Origin: Pseudomonadota bacterium
Lineage (GTDB): Bacteria > Pseudomonadota > Alphaproteobacteria > Rhodobacterales > Rhodobacteraceae
Direction of reading: 5' to 3'
Assembly: GCA_038533575.1 (NCBI GenBank)
Contig: JBCAYL010000001.1
Coordinates: forward strand, 958,226 to 1,022,225
DNA: 64,000 nucleotides
The notes under the pieces were generated by a model that saw only the letters and a program-made list of their open reading frames with translations, ran no database searches and had not been told where the DNA came from. Every line of letters starts with the position of its first letter. Position 1 is the first letter of the stretch. Positions 7,821 through 16,075 of the stretch are shown one piece after another. A program made the position numbers and the translations under genes.

Positions 7821-9644
7821 TTAGTCTTCGTACCACCAGACATCGGGCTGGAAGCCGATCCAATCGCCGTACATGGGCAGCGTCTCCGGGTAGCGAAGCG
7901 CCGCGTCGTGGGCGATGCGACCGGTGGAGAAGTGGTAGATCGGGATCACGTAGCGCCCGGCCATGATGATGCGGTCGAGCGCCTTCACGGCCGCGCGGAA
8001 GTCGTCCTGGCGCTCGGCGTTGAGAAACGCATCGATCATGGCCTCCGCGGCGGGCACGTCCATCCCCATGAGATTGCGCGTGCCGGGCTCGGTCACACCC
8101 TCGCCGCCCCAGTAGAGGAATTGCTCGTTGCCCGGTGAGAGCGAGACGCCACGGCGGTAGTAGGCCATGTCGAAATCGTAATTGGTGACGCGCTCCTTGT
8201 GCTGGGCGCTGTCGACCTTGTCGATCCGGGGCGTGATGCCGAGGCGCTCGAGCGCGGTGACGTAGATGTCGATCATCTGTTCGTTCTCGCTCGCGCCCAC
8301 CTGCAGGAGGATGGTGAATTCGAACGGCGTGCCGCTCGCGTCCTTCAGGGAGCCGTCCTGAATGGACCAGCCCGCTTCGGTGAGGAGTTCGGTGGCGCGG
8401 GCGATGCCCGCACGGTTGCGCTCGGAGCCATCCGAGACGGGGAGCGCGTAGCCTTCAAGCGCGCCGGGCAGGAGATCGGCGGCGAAGGGCTCTAGGTACT
8501 CCCGCACGCGTCCCTCGGCCGGGCCGGTGGACATGCCGAGCACGGAGCCGCCGAAGACGGATTGGATGCGCTCCTGCCGACCGCCGGTCATCGTCTCGTT
8601 GATGAATTCAAAGTTGAACGCCTCGATCATCGCCTGGCGCACGCGCCAATCGGCGAAGACGGGCATGCGCGTGTTCATCACGAAGCCCGTCATCCCCGTG
8701 GGACGGTCATTGGGGATCTCGGAGAGGACGATGTCGCCCCGCTGCACGGCCGGAAAGTCGAACCGCGTGGCCCAGGCCTCCGCGTTGAATTCGCGGTGCG
8801 TGGAGAGCTCACCGGCCTTGAAGGCCTCGAACATGACCGCGCCGTCGGCATAGAATTCCATGCGGATTTCATCGAGGTTATTGGTGCCGCGACGGAAATT
8901 GAGATCGTTGCCCCAGTAGTCCGGGTTCCGCTGGAGCGAGACGAAGCGGCCGGCCTCCCAGTCTTCGATGACATAGGGCGCGGTGGAGATGGGCGGCTCG
9001 AGCCCTGACTCGGTAAAGTCGCGGCCCTCCCACTGCGCCTTCTTCAGGATCGGGCGCATGCCGGTGATGAGCGCGAGCTCGCGGTCCTCCACGTTGAACG
9101 TGAAGCGGATGGAGCGGGGGCCGGTCTGCTCCATCGTGTCGATCTTGCCCCAGAGCCCGGCATAGCGCGGGTGCCCCTCGGTCCCCAGCGTCTCGTAAGA
9201 CCACATGACATCCTCGACAGTGACGGGCGAGCCGTCGGAGAATCGCGCCTCCTCGCGGAGGGTGAATTCGACCCAGCTCCGGTCCTCCGGTGTCTCAATC
9301 GATTCGGCGAGGAGACCGTAGAGCGTAAACGGCTCGTCCCAGGACCGGCCCATGAGGCTCTCATAGGCGAGGAAGCGGAGCTGCCATGGAACGGTGCCCT
9401 TGCGGATGTGGGGATTGAGGCTGTCGAAGCTGCCGCCTTCGCCCTGCACGATGCGCCCGCCCTTGGGCGCGTCAGGATTCGCATAGGGCAGGGACACAAA
9501 ATCCGGGGGGAGTGCAGGGTCCCCATACATAGCTATGCCGTGCTGGGGCGCGCTATGGCCGTCGGCGGCTGCCGAGACCGGCAGGACGGCGAGGGCGAAA
9601 ACGGCGGTGATGGTGCGAAGCTGCTCGAAATAATGTGGTCGCAT
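7821..9644 (-). CDS. Periplasmic solute-binding protein, peptide family (YejA-like)
   Basis: This 607-residue SBP_bac_5-type protein should capture peptides or similar solutes for an ABC importer. A signal peptide occupies about residues 1-27 (cleavage near AAADG). The mature start HGIAMYGDPALPPDF and the following YANPDAPKGG match the YejA branch, which in enterobacteria feeds the YejBEF microcin C/oligopeptide importer. No permease or ATPase gene is next to it, so the partners must lie elsewhere. A good promoter match lies 42-70 bases upstream of the start. The start is ATG at 9644; an AGGGA lies rather far upstream of it. Confidence 0.9.
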   Translation of the reverse strand: MRPHYFEQLRTITAVFALAVLPVSAAADGHSAPQHGIAMYGDPALPPDFVSLPYANPDAPKGGRIVQGEGGSFDSLNPHIRKGTVPWQLRFLAYESLMGRSWDEPFTLYGLLAESIETPEDRSWVEFTLREEARFSDGSPVTVEDVMWSYETLGTEGHPRYAGLWGKIDTMEQTGPRSIRFTFNVEDRELALITGMRPILKKAQWEGRDFTESGLEPPISTAPYVIEDWEAGRFVSLQRNPDYWGNDLNFRRGTNNLDEIRMEFYADGAVMFEAFKAGELSTHREFNAEAWATRFDFPAVQRGDIVLSEIPNDRPTGMTGFVMNTRMPVFADWRVRQAMIEAFNFEFINETMTGGRQERIQSVFGGSVLGMSTGPAEGRVREYLEPFAADLLPGALEGYALPVSDGSERNRAGIARATELLTEAGWSIQDGSLKDASGTPFEFTILLQVGASENEQMIDIYVTALERLGITPRIDKVDSAQHKERVTNYDFDMAYYRRGVSLSPGNEQFLYWGGEGVTEPGTRNLMGMDVPAAEAMIDAFLNAERQDDFRAAVKALDRIIMAGRYVIPIYHFSTGRIAHDAALRYPETLPMYGDWIGFQPDVWWYED

Positions 9645-9685
9645 TTTGGAGACAATCCCTGTGATGCTTTGTTTTCTTGAGCGCG

Positions 9686-9714
9686 AGGTTACGGGGCGAA
9701 ATGCGTGTTTTCAA
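9686..9714 (-). promoter_or_regulatory. Predicted sigma-70-type promoter of the YejA-like gene
   Basis: On the minus strand there is TTGAAA (bases 9714-9709), a 17-base spacer and TAACCT (9691-9686), placed about 42 bases upstream of the ATG at 9644. The match and spacing fit a housekeeping promoter. It was found by eye only. Confidence 0.4.
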
Positions 9715-9745
9715 ACTTTTACCTTTAAGTCAGGCGCGACATTGC

Positions 9746-9835
9746 TTATACCTGTCGTCACTGCTCGATAGGTTTCTTGCCTGTATGAAACCTGCCTCAA
9801 TGACTTAACGCCGGCCTTGTGCCGGCGTTTTTTTT
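9746..9835 (+). ncRNA. Candidate small RNA ending in an orphan terminator
   Basis: The 323-base gap 9645-9967 lies between two divergent genes, yet holds a strong plus-strand terminator (9807-9835) with no plus-strand gene ahead of it. Just before it is a second hairpin, AGGTTTC (9770-9776) paired with GAAACCT (9787-9793). A TTATAC box at 9746-9751 could be a -10 element, although no good -35 is seen. Together these suggest a short RNA of roughly 80 nt. No known family was recognised; the 5' end is a guess. Confidence 0.35.
9807..9835 (+). terminator. Rho-independent terminator without an upstream gene
   Basis: AACGCCGGC (9807-9815) pairs perfectly with GCCGGCGTT (9821-9829), with a 5-base loop and a run of eight T (9828-9835). 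It reads on the plus strand, whereas the nearest upstream gene is on the minus strand, so it probably ends an unannotated transcript. Confidence 0.75.
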
Positions 9836-9967
9836 GGGCGGAACGCTGCCCATAGGGCCGGCGAGTGTTGGGGCGATGCTTGTCCGGATGGCGGCGCGGG
9901 TGTACCCTCTCGGCACGTTAATTTTAGACCGAATACTTTTTCAGCACTCGTTTTAAAGAGACCTTTC

Positions 9968-10618
9968 ATGTTTGGATTTCACACGCGGCGGCTTCGGGCC
10001 GCTCTCCTCGATGCACGCCCACCCCTGGCGGGAAACCACAACCAACCACCGCATGCAGACACGCTCGTCTATGACGCGTCGAACTGGGTGCGGTGCTGGT
10101 ATGACCCGCGCAACCGGGTTGCCGATCCGGTCGACGGCACGGCGGCCTTGCGCGCCATATCACACGACGGCGAGCTCTTCTGGCTGGTCTTCCACAGGGT
10201 CAAGCAGCACCCTTTTCACGCGGATACCGAGCATCCCCATGACGCCATCGAGATGGCGCGGGTCCACTGGGCGCGGCGGCGCACGATGCGCGCGCGCATG
10301 CGGGAGCTCTACGCGCTGCGCCGGGCCGTGATCAAAGGACAGATGCGCGGCGCCGTTCTCGTCGAGGACGCAACTGCCGCCGGGCTCTGTCGCATGGGAA
10401 CGGAAGCCTTCCTGCGGCGCACGGGGCTCGCGATCTTCGCGCAGAGTGACGGGGCAGGGCGCGCTGACGCGCTCCACGTGCGGGTCCCGGCGCGGCTCCT
10501 GGCGCTCCTCTCCTACCTCGAGCCGCAGGCCGCGCTTTGTCTTCTCACCGCCTTTGACCGCCTGAAGGCCGAGCGGCTCTCCGAGACCAAGAGCGCAATC
10601 CTCAAGCAGACCGCCTGA
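9968..10618 (+). CDS. Hypothetical protein, arginine/alanine-rich
   Basis: I do not recognise this 216-residue protein. It is soluble-looking, with no signal peptide or membrane segment, rich in His and Arg in the first half and helical in the second (RARMRELYALRRAVIKGQM and a C-terminal run of leucine-rich helices). The start ATG at 9968 is preceded by an AAAGAG ribosome site and by an AT-rich upstream stretch with TTTTTCA-like promoter elements, and the codon use matches its neighbours, so it is likely a real gene. It stands alone, 70 bases before bdhA on the same strand. No function is proposed. Confidence 0.75.
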   Translation: MFGFHTRRLRAALLDARPPLAGNHNQPPHADTLVYDASNWVRCWYDPRNRVADPVDGTAALRAISHDGELFWLVFHRVKQHPFHADTEHPHDAIEMARVHWARRRTMRARMRELYALRRAVIKGQMRGAVLVEDATAAGLCRMGTEAFLRRTGLAIFAQSDGAGRADALHVRVPARLLALLSYLEPQAALCLLTAFDRLKAERLSETKSAILKQTA

Positions 10619-10688
10619 GGCGCGCGCTTTCGTCTGGCAATCCCGCCCGCCGCTCTTATGCTGCAGCACAGCAATTTGGGAGCGCATC

Positions 10689-11462
10689 ATGACTTTGACC
10701 GGCAAGACCGCCGTCATCACGGGTTCGAATTCAGGGATCGGGTTGGGGATTGCCTGGCGGCTCGCGCGGGAGGGCGCGGATGTCGTGCTGAACTCCTACA
10801 CCGACAGCGACGAGGACCACGCGCTGGCCAAGGAGATCTCCGAAGAGACAGGGACCAAGGCGCGCTACGTGCAGGCCGACCTCTCCGATGGGGAGCAGGC
10901 CCGCGCGCTCATCGCGGCGGCCGGGCGCTGCGACGTGCTCATCAACAATGCGGGCATCCAGCATGTCGCGCCGATCGATGAATTCCCCGTGGAGAAGTGG
11001 AACGCCATCATCGCGATCATGCTGTCTTCGGCGTTTCACACCACCGCCGTGGCGCTGCCCTTGATGCGGGAGGCCGGCTGGGGCCGGGTGATCAACATCT
11101 CCTCGGCCCATGGCCTAACCGCCTCGCCCTACAAGAGCGCCTATGTCTCGGCCAAGCACGGCGTGGTGGGCATGACGAAAGTGGTGGCGCTCGAGACCGC
11201 CAAGGAGCCCATTACCGCCAACGCCATCTGCCCGGGCTACGTGAAGACCCCGCTCGTGGAGGCGCAGATCCCCGACACGGCGAAGAAATACGAGATGTCC
11301 GAGGAGGAGGTGATCGAGAAGGTGCTTCTCGAGCGACAGCCCTCCAAGGAGTTCGCGACGACGGATCAGCTCGGCGGGGTGGCGGCCTTCCTCTGCTCAC
11401 CGGACGCCGATCAGATCACCGGCACGACGATCAGCGTCGATGGCGGCTGGACGGCCCTGTGA
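10689..11462 (+). CDS. bdhA: D-3-hydroxybutyrate dehydrogenase
   Basis: This 257-residue short-chain dehydrogenase interconverts 3-hydroxybutyrate and acetoacetate with NAD, the step that follows polyhydroxybutyrate breakdown. Hallmarks are the cofactor motif TGSNSGIG (residues 11-18), NNAG (86-89), catalytic S139, Y152 and K156, and the C-terminal SVDGGWTA. The long insert TAKKYEMSEEEVIEKVLLE with following QPSKEF is typical of the hydroxybutyrate subfamily. The patatin-like gene begins 11 bases after its stop, which indicates one transcript for storage-polymer or lipid use. Confidence 0.93.
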   Translation: MTLTGKTAVITGSNSGIGLGIAWRLAREGADVVLNSYTDSDEDHALAKEISEETGTKARYVQADLSDGEQARALIAAAGRCDVLINNAGIQHVAPIDEFPVEKWNAIIAIMLSSAFHTTAVALPLMREAGWGRVINISSAHGLTASPYKSAYVSAKHGVVGMTKVVALETAKEPITANAICPGYVKTPLVEAQIPDTAKKYEMSEEEVIEKVLLERQPSKEFATTDQLGGVAAFLCSPDADQITGTTISVDGGWTAL

Positions 11463-11472
11463 TGGAGGTCTG

Positions 11473-12477
11473 ATGCGGATCAATCTCGCGCTTCAGGGCG
11501 GCGGCGCCCATGGCTCCTTCACGTGGGGCGTGCTCGACCGGCTGCTCGAGGAGCCGGAGCTCGAGATCGCCGCGATCACGGGGACCTCGGCCGGCGCGCT
11601 CAACGGCGCGGCGCTCAAGGCAGGGCTCGTCCATGGCGGGCGCGAGGCGGCGCGGGAAAATCTCGACTGGCTCTGGCAGCAGGTGGGCGCGGCCGAGGAC
11701 GAGGCCATCGCGCCATGGATGGAGGCCTTTCCGGCCAGTATGATCTCCCAGAGCATCGAGTTCTCGCTGCCCTACATCCTCGGCGATCTCTCCACCCGGG
11801 TCTGGTCGCCCTATGCCTACGGGCCGCTCTACCAGAACCCGCTGCACCGCATCGTGGAGCGCTTTTCCTACGCTGAGGTCTGTGCGGATCGTGGGCCGGC
11901 GCTCTTCATTTGCGCCACGAATGTCCGCTCCGGCAAGATCCGTGTCTTCGAGGGCGACGAGATCGGAACTGAGGCGATCATGGCCTCCGCCTGCTTGCCC
12001 ACGCTCTTTCAGGCCGTGGAGATCGACGACGAGGCCTATTGGGATGGCGGCTATACCGGCAATCCCGCGCTCTTTCCGCTCTTCGAACCGGAGTTTCCCG
12101 ACGACGTGGTCATCATCAACATCAACCCGCTGGAGCGGGGCAAGCTGCCGACGACGCCGCAGGAGATCCAGAACCGGATCAACGAGATCAGCTTCAATTC
12201 CTCGCTCTTCCGCGAACTCCGCGCCATCAGCTTCGTCAAGCGCCTGATCGCGGAGGGGAAGATGGAAAAAGGCGCCATGAAGGACATGAAGGTGCACATG
12301 ATCGCCGATGACGCGCTGATGACAGAATTATCGGTGGCCACGAAGACCGTGCCCAATGCCACCGTCATAGCGCAGCTCAAGGCCGCAGGCCGCCGCGCGG
12401 CGGGCAGATTCCTCGACGGTGATGCCGAGAAGATCGGCGTCGAAAGCTCCGTCGATCTCAGGGCGATGTTCGACTAG
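11473..12477 (+). CDS. Patatin-like phospholipase / hydrolase
   Basis: This 334-residue serine hydrolase has the oxyanion loop GGGAHG (residues 9-14), the nucleophile motif GTSAG (Ser39) and the partner aspartate in DGG (Asp191), which together form the patatin Ser-Asp dyad. The ATG at 11473 was chosen because GGAGG sits at 11464-11468 and the conserved domain starts at once; the frame stays open a further 11 codons upstream. It directly follows bdhA. In this group such pairs are often read as polyhydroxybutyrate metabolism genes, so it may hydrolyse storage polymer or membrane lipid. The real substrate is not readable. Two hairpins follow its stop. Confidence 0.9.
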   Translation: MRINLALQGGGAHGSFTWGVLDRLLEEPELEIAAITGTSAGALNGAALKAGLVHGGREAARENLDWLWQQVGAAEDEAIAPWMEAFPASMISQSIEFSLPYILGDLSTRVWSPYAYGPLYQNPLHRIVERFSYAEVCADRGPALFICATNVRSGKIRVFEGDEIGTEAIMASACLPTLFQAVEIDDEAYWDGGYTGNPALFPLFEPEFPDDVVIININPLERGKLPTTPQEIQNRINEISFNSSLFRELRAISFVKRLIAEGKMEKGAMKDMKVHMIADDALMTELSVATKTVPNATVIAQLKAAGRRAAGRFLDGDAEKIGVESSVDLRAMFD

Positions 12478-12481
12478 GCGC

Positions 12482-12505
12482 CACGAATTTCCGAAGAAAT
12501 TCGTG
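12482..12505 (+). terminator. Perfect 10-bp hairpin downstream of the patatin gene
   Basis: CACGAATTTC (12482-12491) and GAAATTCGTG (12496-12505) form a perfect stem with a CGAA loop, starting 5 bases after the patatin stop. There is no T-run, so it may protect an mRNA end or work together with the second hairpin at 12516-12543. Confidence 0.5.
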
Positions 12506-12515
12506 TGTGGCCGGG

Positions 12516-12543
12516 GCGAGAATTTTCTTCGGAAAGTTCTTGC
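12516..12543 (+). terminator. UUCG-capped 12-bp hairpin
   Basis: GCGAGAATTTTC (12516-12527), loop TTCG, then GAAAGTTCTTGC (12532-12543). On the plus strand all 12 pairs form, two of them G-U; on the minus strand these two would be A-C mismatches. The structure is therefore built for plus-strand RNA, i.e. the bdhA-patatin transcript. Confidence 0.5.
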
Positions 12544-12552
12544 GCGCCGGGC

Positions 12553-13161
12553 CTAGAGGCCGGCGAGGAGCGTGGCGGCGAGCGCGAGCATGGTGAGACC
12601 GACGAGCACATCGAGCCAGCGCCAGGCCGCCGCGGTCTGCATCACTGGGGCGAGCCAGCGCGCGCCGTAGCCCAGGACCGAGAAGAAGACGAAGGACGAC
12701 GCGCTGCCCCCCGCCACGAAGGCCACCTTGCCGCCCGCGCCCTCGAACTGCGTGGAGATCGCGCCCATGAGCGCCAGGGTGTCGAGGTAGACATGGGGAT
12801 TAAGCCAAGTGAGGGCCGCGCCGACGGCGAGGGTCTTGCTCAGGGACTGTGTCCCGCCCGCAAGCGCCATTTCGTAGGCCCCCGCCCAGGCCGCGCGCAG
12901 CCGCAGGAGCCCGTAGGCACTCAGGAACGCCGCGCCGAGGAGGAGCATCGCCTTGGGAAACCACGGCACGAGCGTCACCACCGCGCTGAAGCCCGCCGCA
13001 CCCGCCGCCATCAGCACCAAATCCGACAGCGAGAAAAGCAGCACCAGCGGCCCCACATGGGCGCCGAGAAGCCCCTGGCGCAGGACGAAAGCGTTTTGCG
13101 CGCCGATGGCGAGGATGAGAGTGGTCCCGGTGACGAACCCGGTAAACGCGGCTTCGATCAT
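12553..13161 (-). CDS. LysE/ArgO family amino acid exporter
   Basis: This 202-residue integral membrane protein matches the LysE/ArgO family, which exports basic amino acids out of the cytoplasm. The N-terminal signature GTTLILAIGAQNAFVLRQG and the later TWLNPHVYLDT are diagnostic, and about six hydrophobic segments fit the family. ArgO (YggA) is the closest type by motif. It is followed by the patatin gene in convergent orientation, and its start lies 10 bases after the DUF502 stop, so the two are probably co-transcribed. The exact amino acid cannot be told. Confidence 0.9.
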   Translation of the reverse strand: MIEAAFTGFVTGTTLILAIGAQNAFVLRQGLLGAHVGPLVLLFSLSDLVLMAAGAAGFSAVVTLVPWFPKAMLLLGAAFLSAYGLLRLRAAWAGAYEMALAGGTQSLSKTLAVGAALTWLNPHVYLDTLALMGAISTQFEGAGGKVAFVAGGSASSFVFFSVLGYGARWLAPVMQTAAAWRWLDVLVGLTMLALAATLLAGL

Positions 13162-13171
13162 CGGGGGCGTG

Positions 13172-13942
13172 TTACTCAGCGGCCTGTGGCTGCTCGATGA
13201 CGTCCACGCCGTTCTTCCCGTTGGGATAAACGAGGCCCGCGGAGATCACGAGCTTGGCGGCATCCTCCACGCTCATGTCGAGCTCGATGATGTCTTCTTT
13301 CGGGAAGAAGAGAAGAAAGCCAGAGGTCGGGTTCGGCGTCGTGGGCACGAAGACGGAGAGGAGCGGGCTGCCAGCCTGGTTGTTCTTGGCGATCTCGCCC
13401 TTGGCATCCGTGGAGATAAAGCCGATGGCCCAGATATCGCGGCGCGGATACTCGATCAGGCAGGCCTTGTCGAAGCTCGTATCGGTCTGGTTGAAGACGG
13501 TCTCGGCGATCTGCTTCACCCCGCCATAGATCGAGCGGACGACGGGGATGCTCTCCACCAGTTGCTCGGCCCAGCGGAGGAGCGAGCGCCCGATGAAGCC
13601 CTTGGCGATCCAGCCCACGAGCATCGTGAAAACGAGGAAGATGATGACGCCCACGCCGCGGATCGAGGTCGGGGCGAAATCCGGGTCGATGGGACCCTCG
13701 ATCCCGAGCAGTTCCCGCACCCAGGGGCCGAGAAGCTGCCTGAGGAGGATGTCCGGCGTCCAGCCATTGGGAATGAGCGGCAGCACGAACCCGTCGATCC
13801 AGCCCACCACCGTCCAGATCAGCCAGATCGTCAGACCGATGGGCGCGATGACCACGAGACCCGTGAGGAAATTGGTGCGCATGCCGCTGATCCAGCCGGC
13901 GCGGCGCTTCTTCTTTGGGTCTTCGAACGGTGTGGCGGCCAT
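13172..13942 (-). CDS. DUF502 family inner-membrane protein
   Basis: This 256-residue protein belongs to the DUF502 family, whose biochemical role is unknown. Two strong membrane segments are visible near residues 20-45 (LTGLVVIAPIGLTIWLIW) and 90-115 (GVGVIIFLVFTMLVGW), followed by a conserved soluble domain with VFNQTD and VFVPTTPNPTSGFLL. I place the start at the ATG at 13942 (MAATPFEDPKKKRR); the frame runs 42 codons further upstream but would overlap psuG and shows no family similarity. It sits 64 bases after psuG and just ahead of the LysE gene. Confidence 0.85.
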   Translation of the reverse strand: MAATPFEDPKKKRRAGWISGMRTNFLTGLVVIAPIGLTIWLIWTVVGWIDGFVLPLIPNGWTPDILLRQLLGPWVRELLGIEGPIDPDFAPTSIRGVGVIIFLVFTMLVGWIAKGFIGRSLLRWAEQLVESIPVVRSIYGGVKQIAETVFNQTDTSFDKACLIEYPRRDIWAIGFISTDAKGEIAKNNQAGSPLLSVFVPTTPNPTSGFLLFFPKEDIIELDMSVEDAAKLVISAGLVYPNGKNGVDVIEQPQAAE

Positions 13943-14006
13943 GGCGGGGAGCGTGCTTCCGGAGATCGGCTGAAATCGAGAGATATTTACGCGCTCGTGG
14001 GCCGCT

Positions 14007-14933
14007 TCACAACATGCTGCCCCGCAGCGTGACGTATTCGCGAGCAATCTCCGCGCCGAGGCGGGCATTGTTGCGCACGAGCGCGATATTGGCCGCCAGG
14101 GAGGCGCCCTCGGTCAGCTCGAAGATGCGCCCGAGCAGGAACGGAGTGACGGCCTTGCCGGTGATGCCGGTGGTCTCGGCTTCCTCGAGCGCCTGGGCGA
14201 TGATCGGATCGATGACAGCGCGTGGGATCTCGGCCTCCGCCGGGATCGGATTGGCCACGAGTTGACCGCCGGGCAGCCCAAGCGCGCCGCGTGTGGCATG
14301 GGCTCGGGCGATCTCGTCGGCGGTGTCGGCGCGGAGCGGGGCTGCGAGGCCCGATGCCCGCGACCAGAAGGCTGGGAAGGCGTCCTGGCCATAAGCTATG
14401 ACGGGAACACCGTGGGTCTCGAGGACCTCGAGCGTCTTCGGCAGGTCTAGAATGGCCTTGGCGCCCGCGGCGACGACGGTGACCGGGGTCTCGGCCAGTT
14501 CGAGTAGGTCGGCGGAGATGTCGAGGCTCTCCTCCGCGCCGCGATGGACGCCCCCGATGCCCCCAGTGGCGAAGACGGCTATGCCCGCGAGATGGGCGGC
14601 GATCATGGTGGCGGCCACGGTCGTGGCCCCGGTGGCGCCGGTGGCCATCGCGAAGGCGATGTCGGCGCGCGAGAGCTTGAGCGCGTCGGGCCGCTGGGCC
14701 AGCGCCGCGAGCTCCGCGTCCTCGAGCCCGACATGGAGCTGCCCGTCGAGCACGGCGATCGTGGCGGGCACGGCGCCCGCCTCCCGGATCACGGCTTCCA
14801 CGCCGCTCGCGGTCTGCAGATTTTGCGGATAGGGCATGCCGTGGGTGATGATCGTGCTTTCGAGCGCGACGAGGGGCGCCCCCGCATCCCGGGCTGCGGC
14901 CACGGCCTCCGAATAGTGAATGTCAGGGCTCAA
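14007..14933 (-). CDS. psuG: Pseudouridine-5'-phosphate glycosidase
   Basis: PsuG reversibly joins or splits pseudouridine 5'-phosphate into uracil and ribose 5-phosphate; in catabolism it cleaves the C-C glycosidic bond. The 308-residue protein has the family signature VALESTIITHGMPYPQN near residue 22 and the conserved ATGGIGGVHRGAE core. The start is TTG at 14933, overlapping the psuK stop as TTGA; no ATG fits the family start, so translational coupling to psuK is likely. PsuK supplies its substrate. Confidence 0.93.
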   Translation of the reverse strand: MSPDIHYSEAVAAARDAGAPLVALESTIITHGMPYPQNLQTASGVEAVIREAGAVPATIAVLDGQLHVGLEDAELAALAQRPDALKLSRADIAFAMATGATGATTVAATMIAAHLAGIAVFATGGIGGVHRGAEESLDISADLLELAETPVTVVAAGAKAILDLPKTLEVLETHGVPVIAYGQDAFPAFWSRASGLAAPLRADTADEIARAHATRGALGLPGGQLVANPIPAEAEIPRAVIDPIIAQALEEAETTGITGKAVTPFLLGRIFELTEGASLAANIALVRNNARLGAEIAREYVTLRGSML

Positions 14934-15832
14934 AACGGGGTCTCCCCGGCGACGAAAGTTGCGGCGGCGGCGATGGCACGGTCAAGGGCCGCCTCCGGCC
15001 CGGCACCGTCGCGCTCGGCGGCGATGTGGCCGGCCATGAAGGTGTCGCCTGCGCCGGTGACGCGCGCCACCATGACCTCGGGCGGCGATTTCTCGAGGCT
15101 GCCCACGGCGGTTGCCATAGCGGCGCTCTTGCCCCCGTCGGTGACGAGCGCGCGCCGTGCGCCTCGCGCCACGAGCGCCTCGGCGGCCTCACGGGCCGTC
15201 TCGAACGGCGCCTTGGCGAGGAGCCCGGCTTCCTCTTTGTTGACGTAGAGCGTGGCGCGGCCATGGGTGAGGAAGGGCAGGAGCCGCTCCGCCTTGCCCG
15301 GCGAGGCCGGCGCGACGCGGAGATCGGCGGCGGAGAAGAGCGGCGAGGTGGCGCATTCGGTGAGAAGCGACAGGGTCAGGTTTCCGTCAAGCGCGACGAT
15401 GCCCGCATAGGGCGCGTCCTTCGCGCCGAGCCGCCCGTCCGACAGGGGCCGCAGGATCTTGGCCCCCGCGGCCTCCAGCGAATGGGCATCGGCGATGGCG
15501 GAGATGAGCCCGTTTGCGCCCTCGATGGCCATGTAGCGATCGGTGGGAAGATCGGCGGAGCGGTAGGCATAGTCGGTGATGAGGCCGAGCGCCTTCAGCG
15601 CGCGGATAAGTTCATCGCCCTCGGCGTCGCGTCCCACCGCGGCCAAGAGCGCGGTCTTGAGCCCGAAGCCCTGGAGCGTCATCGCGATGTTGAGCGCCAC
15701 CCCGCCCGGCAGCCGAGAGATGCGGCCGGGCACGTCCGAGCCCACGCGCATGGCCGAGGCCGAGCGGCCGATGATATCCCAGAGCACCGCGCCGATGCAG
15801 AGGATGTCCGGTTTGGGCGTCGTGTCAGTCAT
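14930..15832 (-). CDS. psuK: PfkB family kinase, probable pseudouridine kinase
   Basis: This 300-residue ribokinase-type enzyme should phosphorylate pseudouridine at the 5' position. Visible are the N-terminal PfkB substrate region (GAVLWDIIGR, RLPGGVALNIAMTL) and the C-terminal ATP/anion-hole motif TGAGDTFMAGH. The assignment to pseudouridine rests on the overlap with psuG, the next enzyme of the path; by sequence alone it could be another sugar kinase. It starts at ATG 15832 and is divergent from rpsB, separated by 243 bases that include a repeat. Confidence 0.88.
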   Translation of the reverse strand: MTDTTPKPDILCIGAVLWDIIGRSASAMRVGSDVPGRISRLPGGVALNIAMTLQGFGLKTALLAAVGRDAEGDELIRALKALGLITDYAYRSADLPTDRYMAIEGANGLISAIADAHSLEAAGAKILRPLSDGRLGAKDAPYAGIVALDGNLTLSLLTECATSPLFSAADLRVAPASPGKAERLLPFLTHGRATLYVNKEEAGLLAKAPFETAREAAEALVARGARRALVTDGGKSAAMATAVGSLEKSPPEVMVARVTGAGDTFMAGHIAAERDGAGPEAALDRAIAAAATFVAGETPF

Positions 15833-15889
15833 GGGCCCTCCATGGCGGGCAGGCGCGCGGGCGGCAAGGGCGGGATTGCCTCCTCAGGC

Positions 15890-15921
15890 CCTCCGGGGGA
15901 GGTATTTGCGGAAACATGAAG
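15890..15921 (+). repeat. GTATTT-type intergenic repeat, copy B
   Basis: CCTCCGGGGGAGGTATTTGC followed by GGAAACATGAAG lies between the divergent psuK and rpsB genes. CCTCC and GGAGG can pair as a short stem. It resembles copy C at 43668-43699 (16 of the first 19 bases by eye, allowing one gap). Confidence 0.5.
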
Positions 15922-16075
15922 GGGAGGACTTGCGCCGCGCGGGGGCTGGGGATAAACGGCGCGCACTTCGCAGGTGGGGCTTGGGCCTCGTGGGGGAGAC
16001 ATCCCCGCAGGTCCGCCGGTTGAGCATAGGCTCTGTCGCCCCGCCGAGGATCGAAACCGGAAAGGATATAGAAGC

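Noticed and set aside
10715-10745. GGGTTCGAATTC resembling a tRNA T-arm
   Set aside because: It codes for the ITGSNSGIG cofactor motif of bdhA, and no acceptor or anticodon stem surrounds it.
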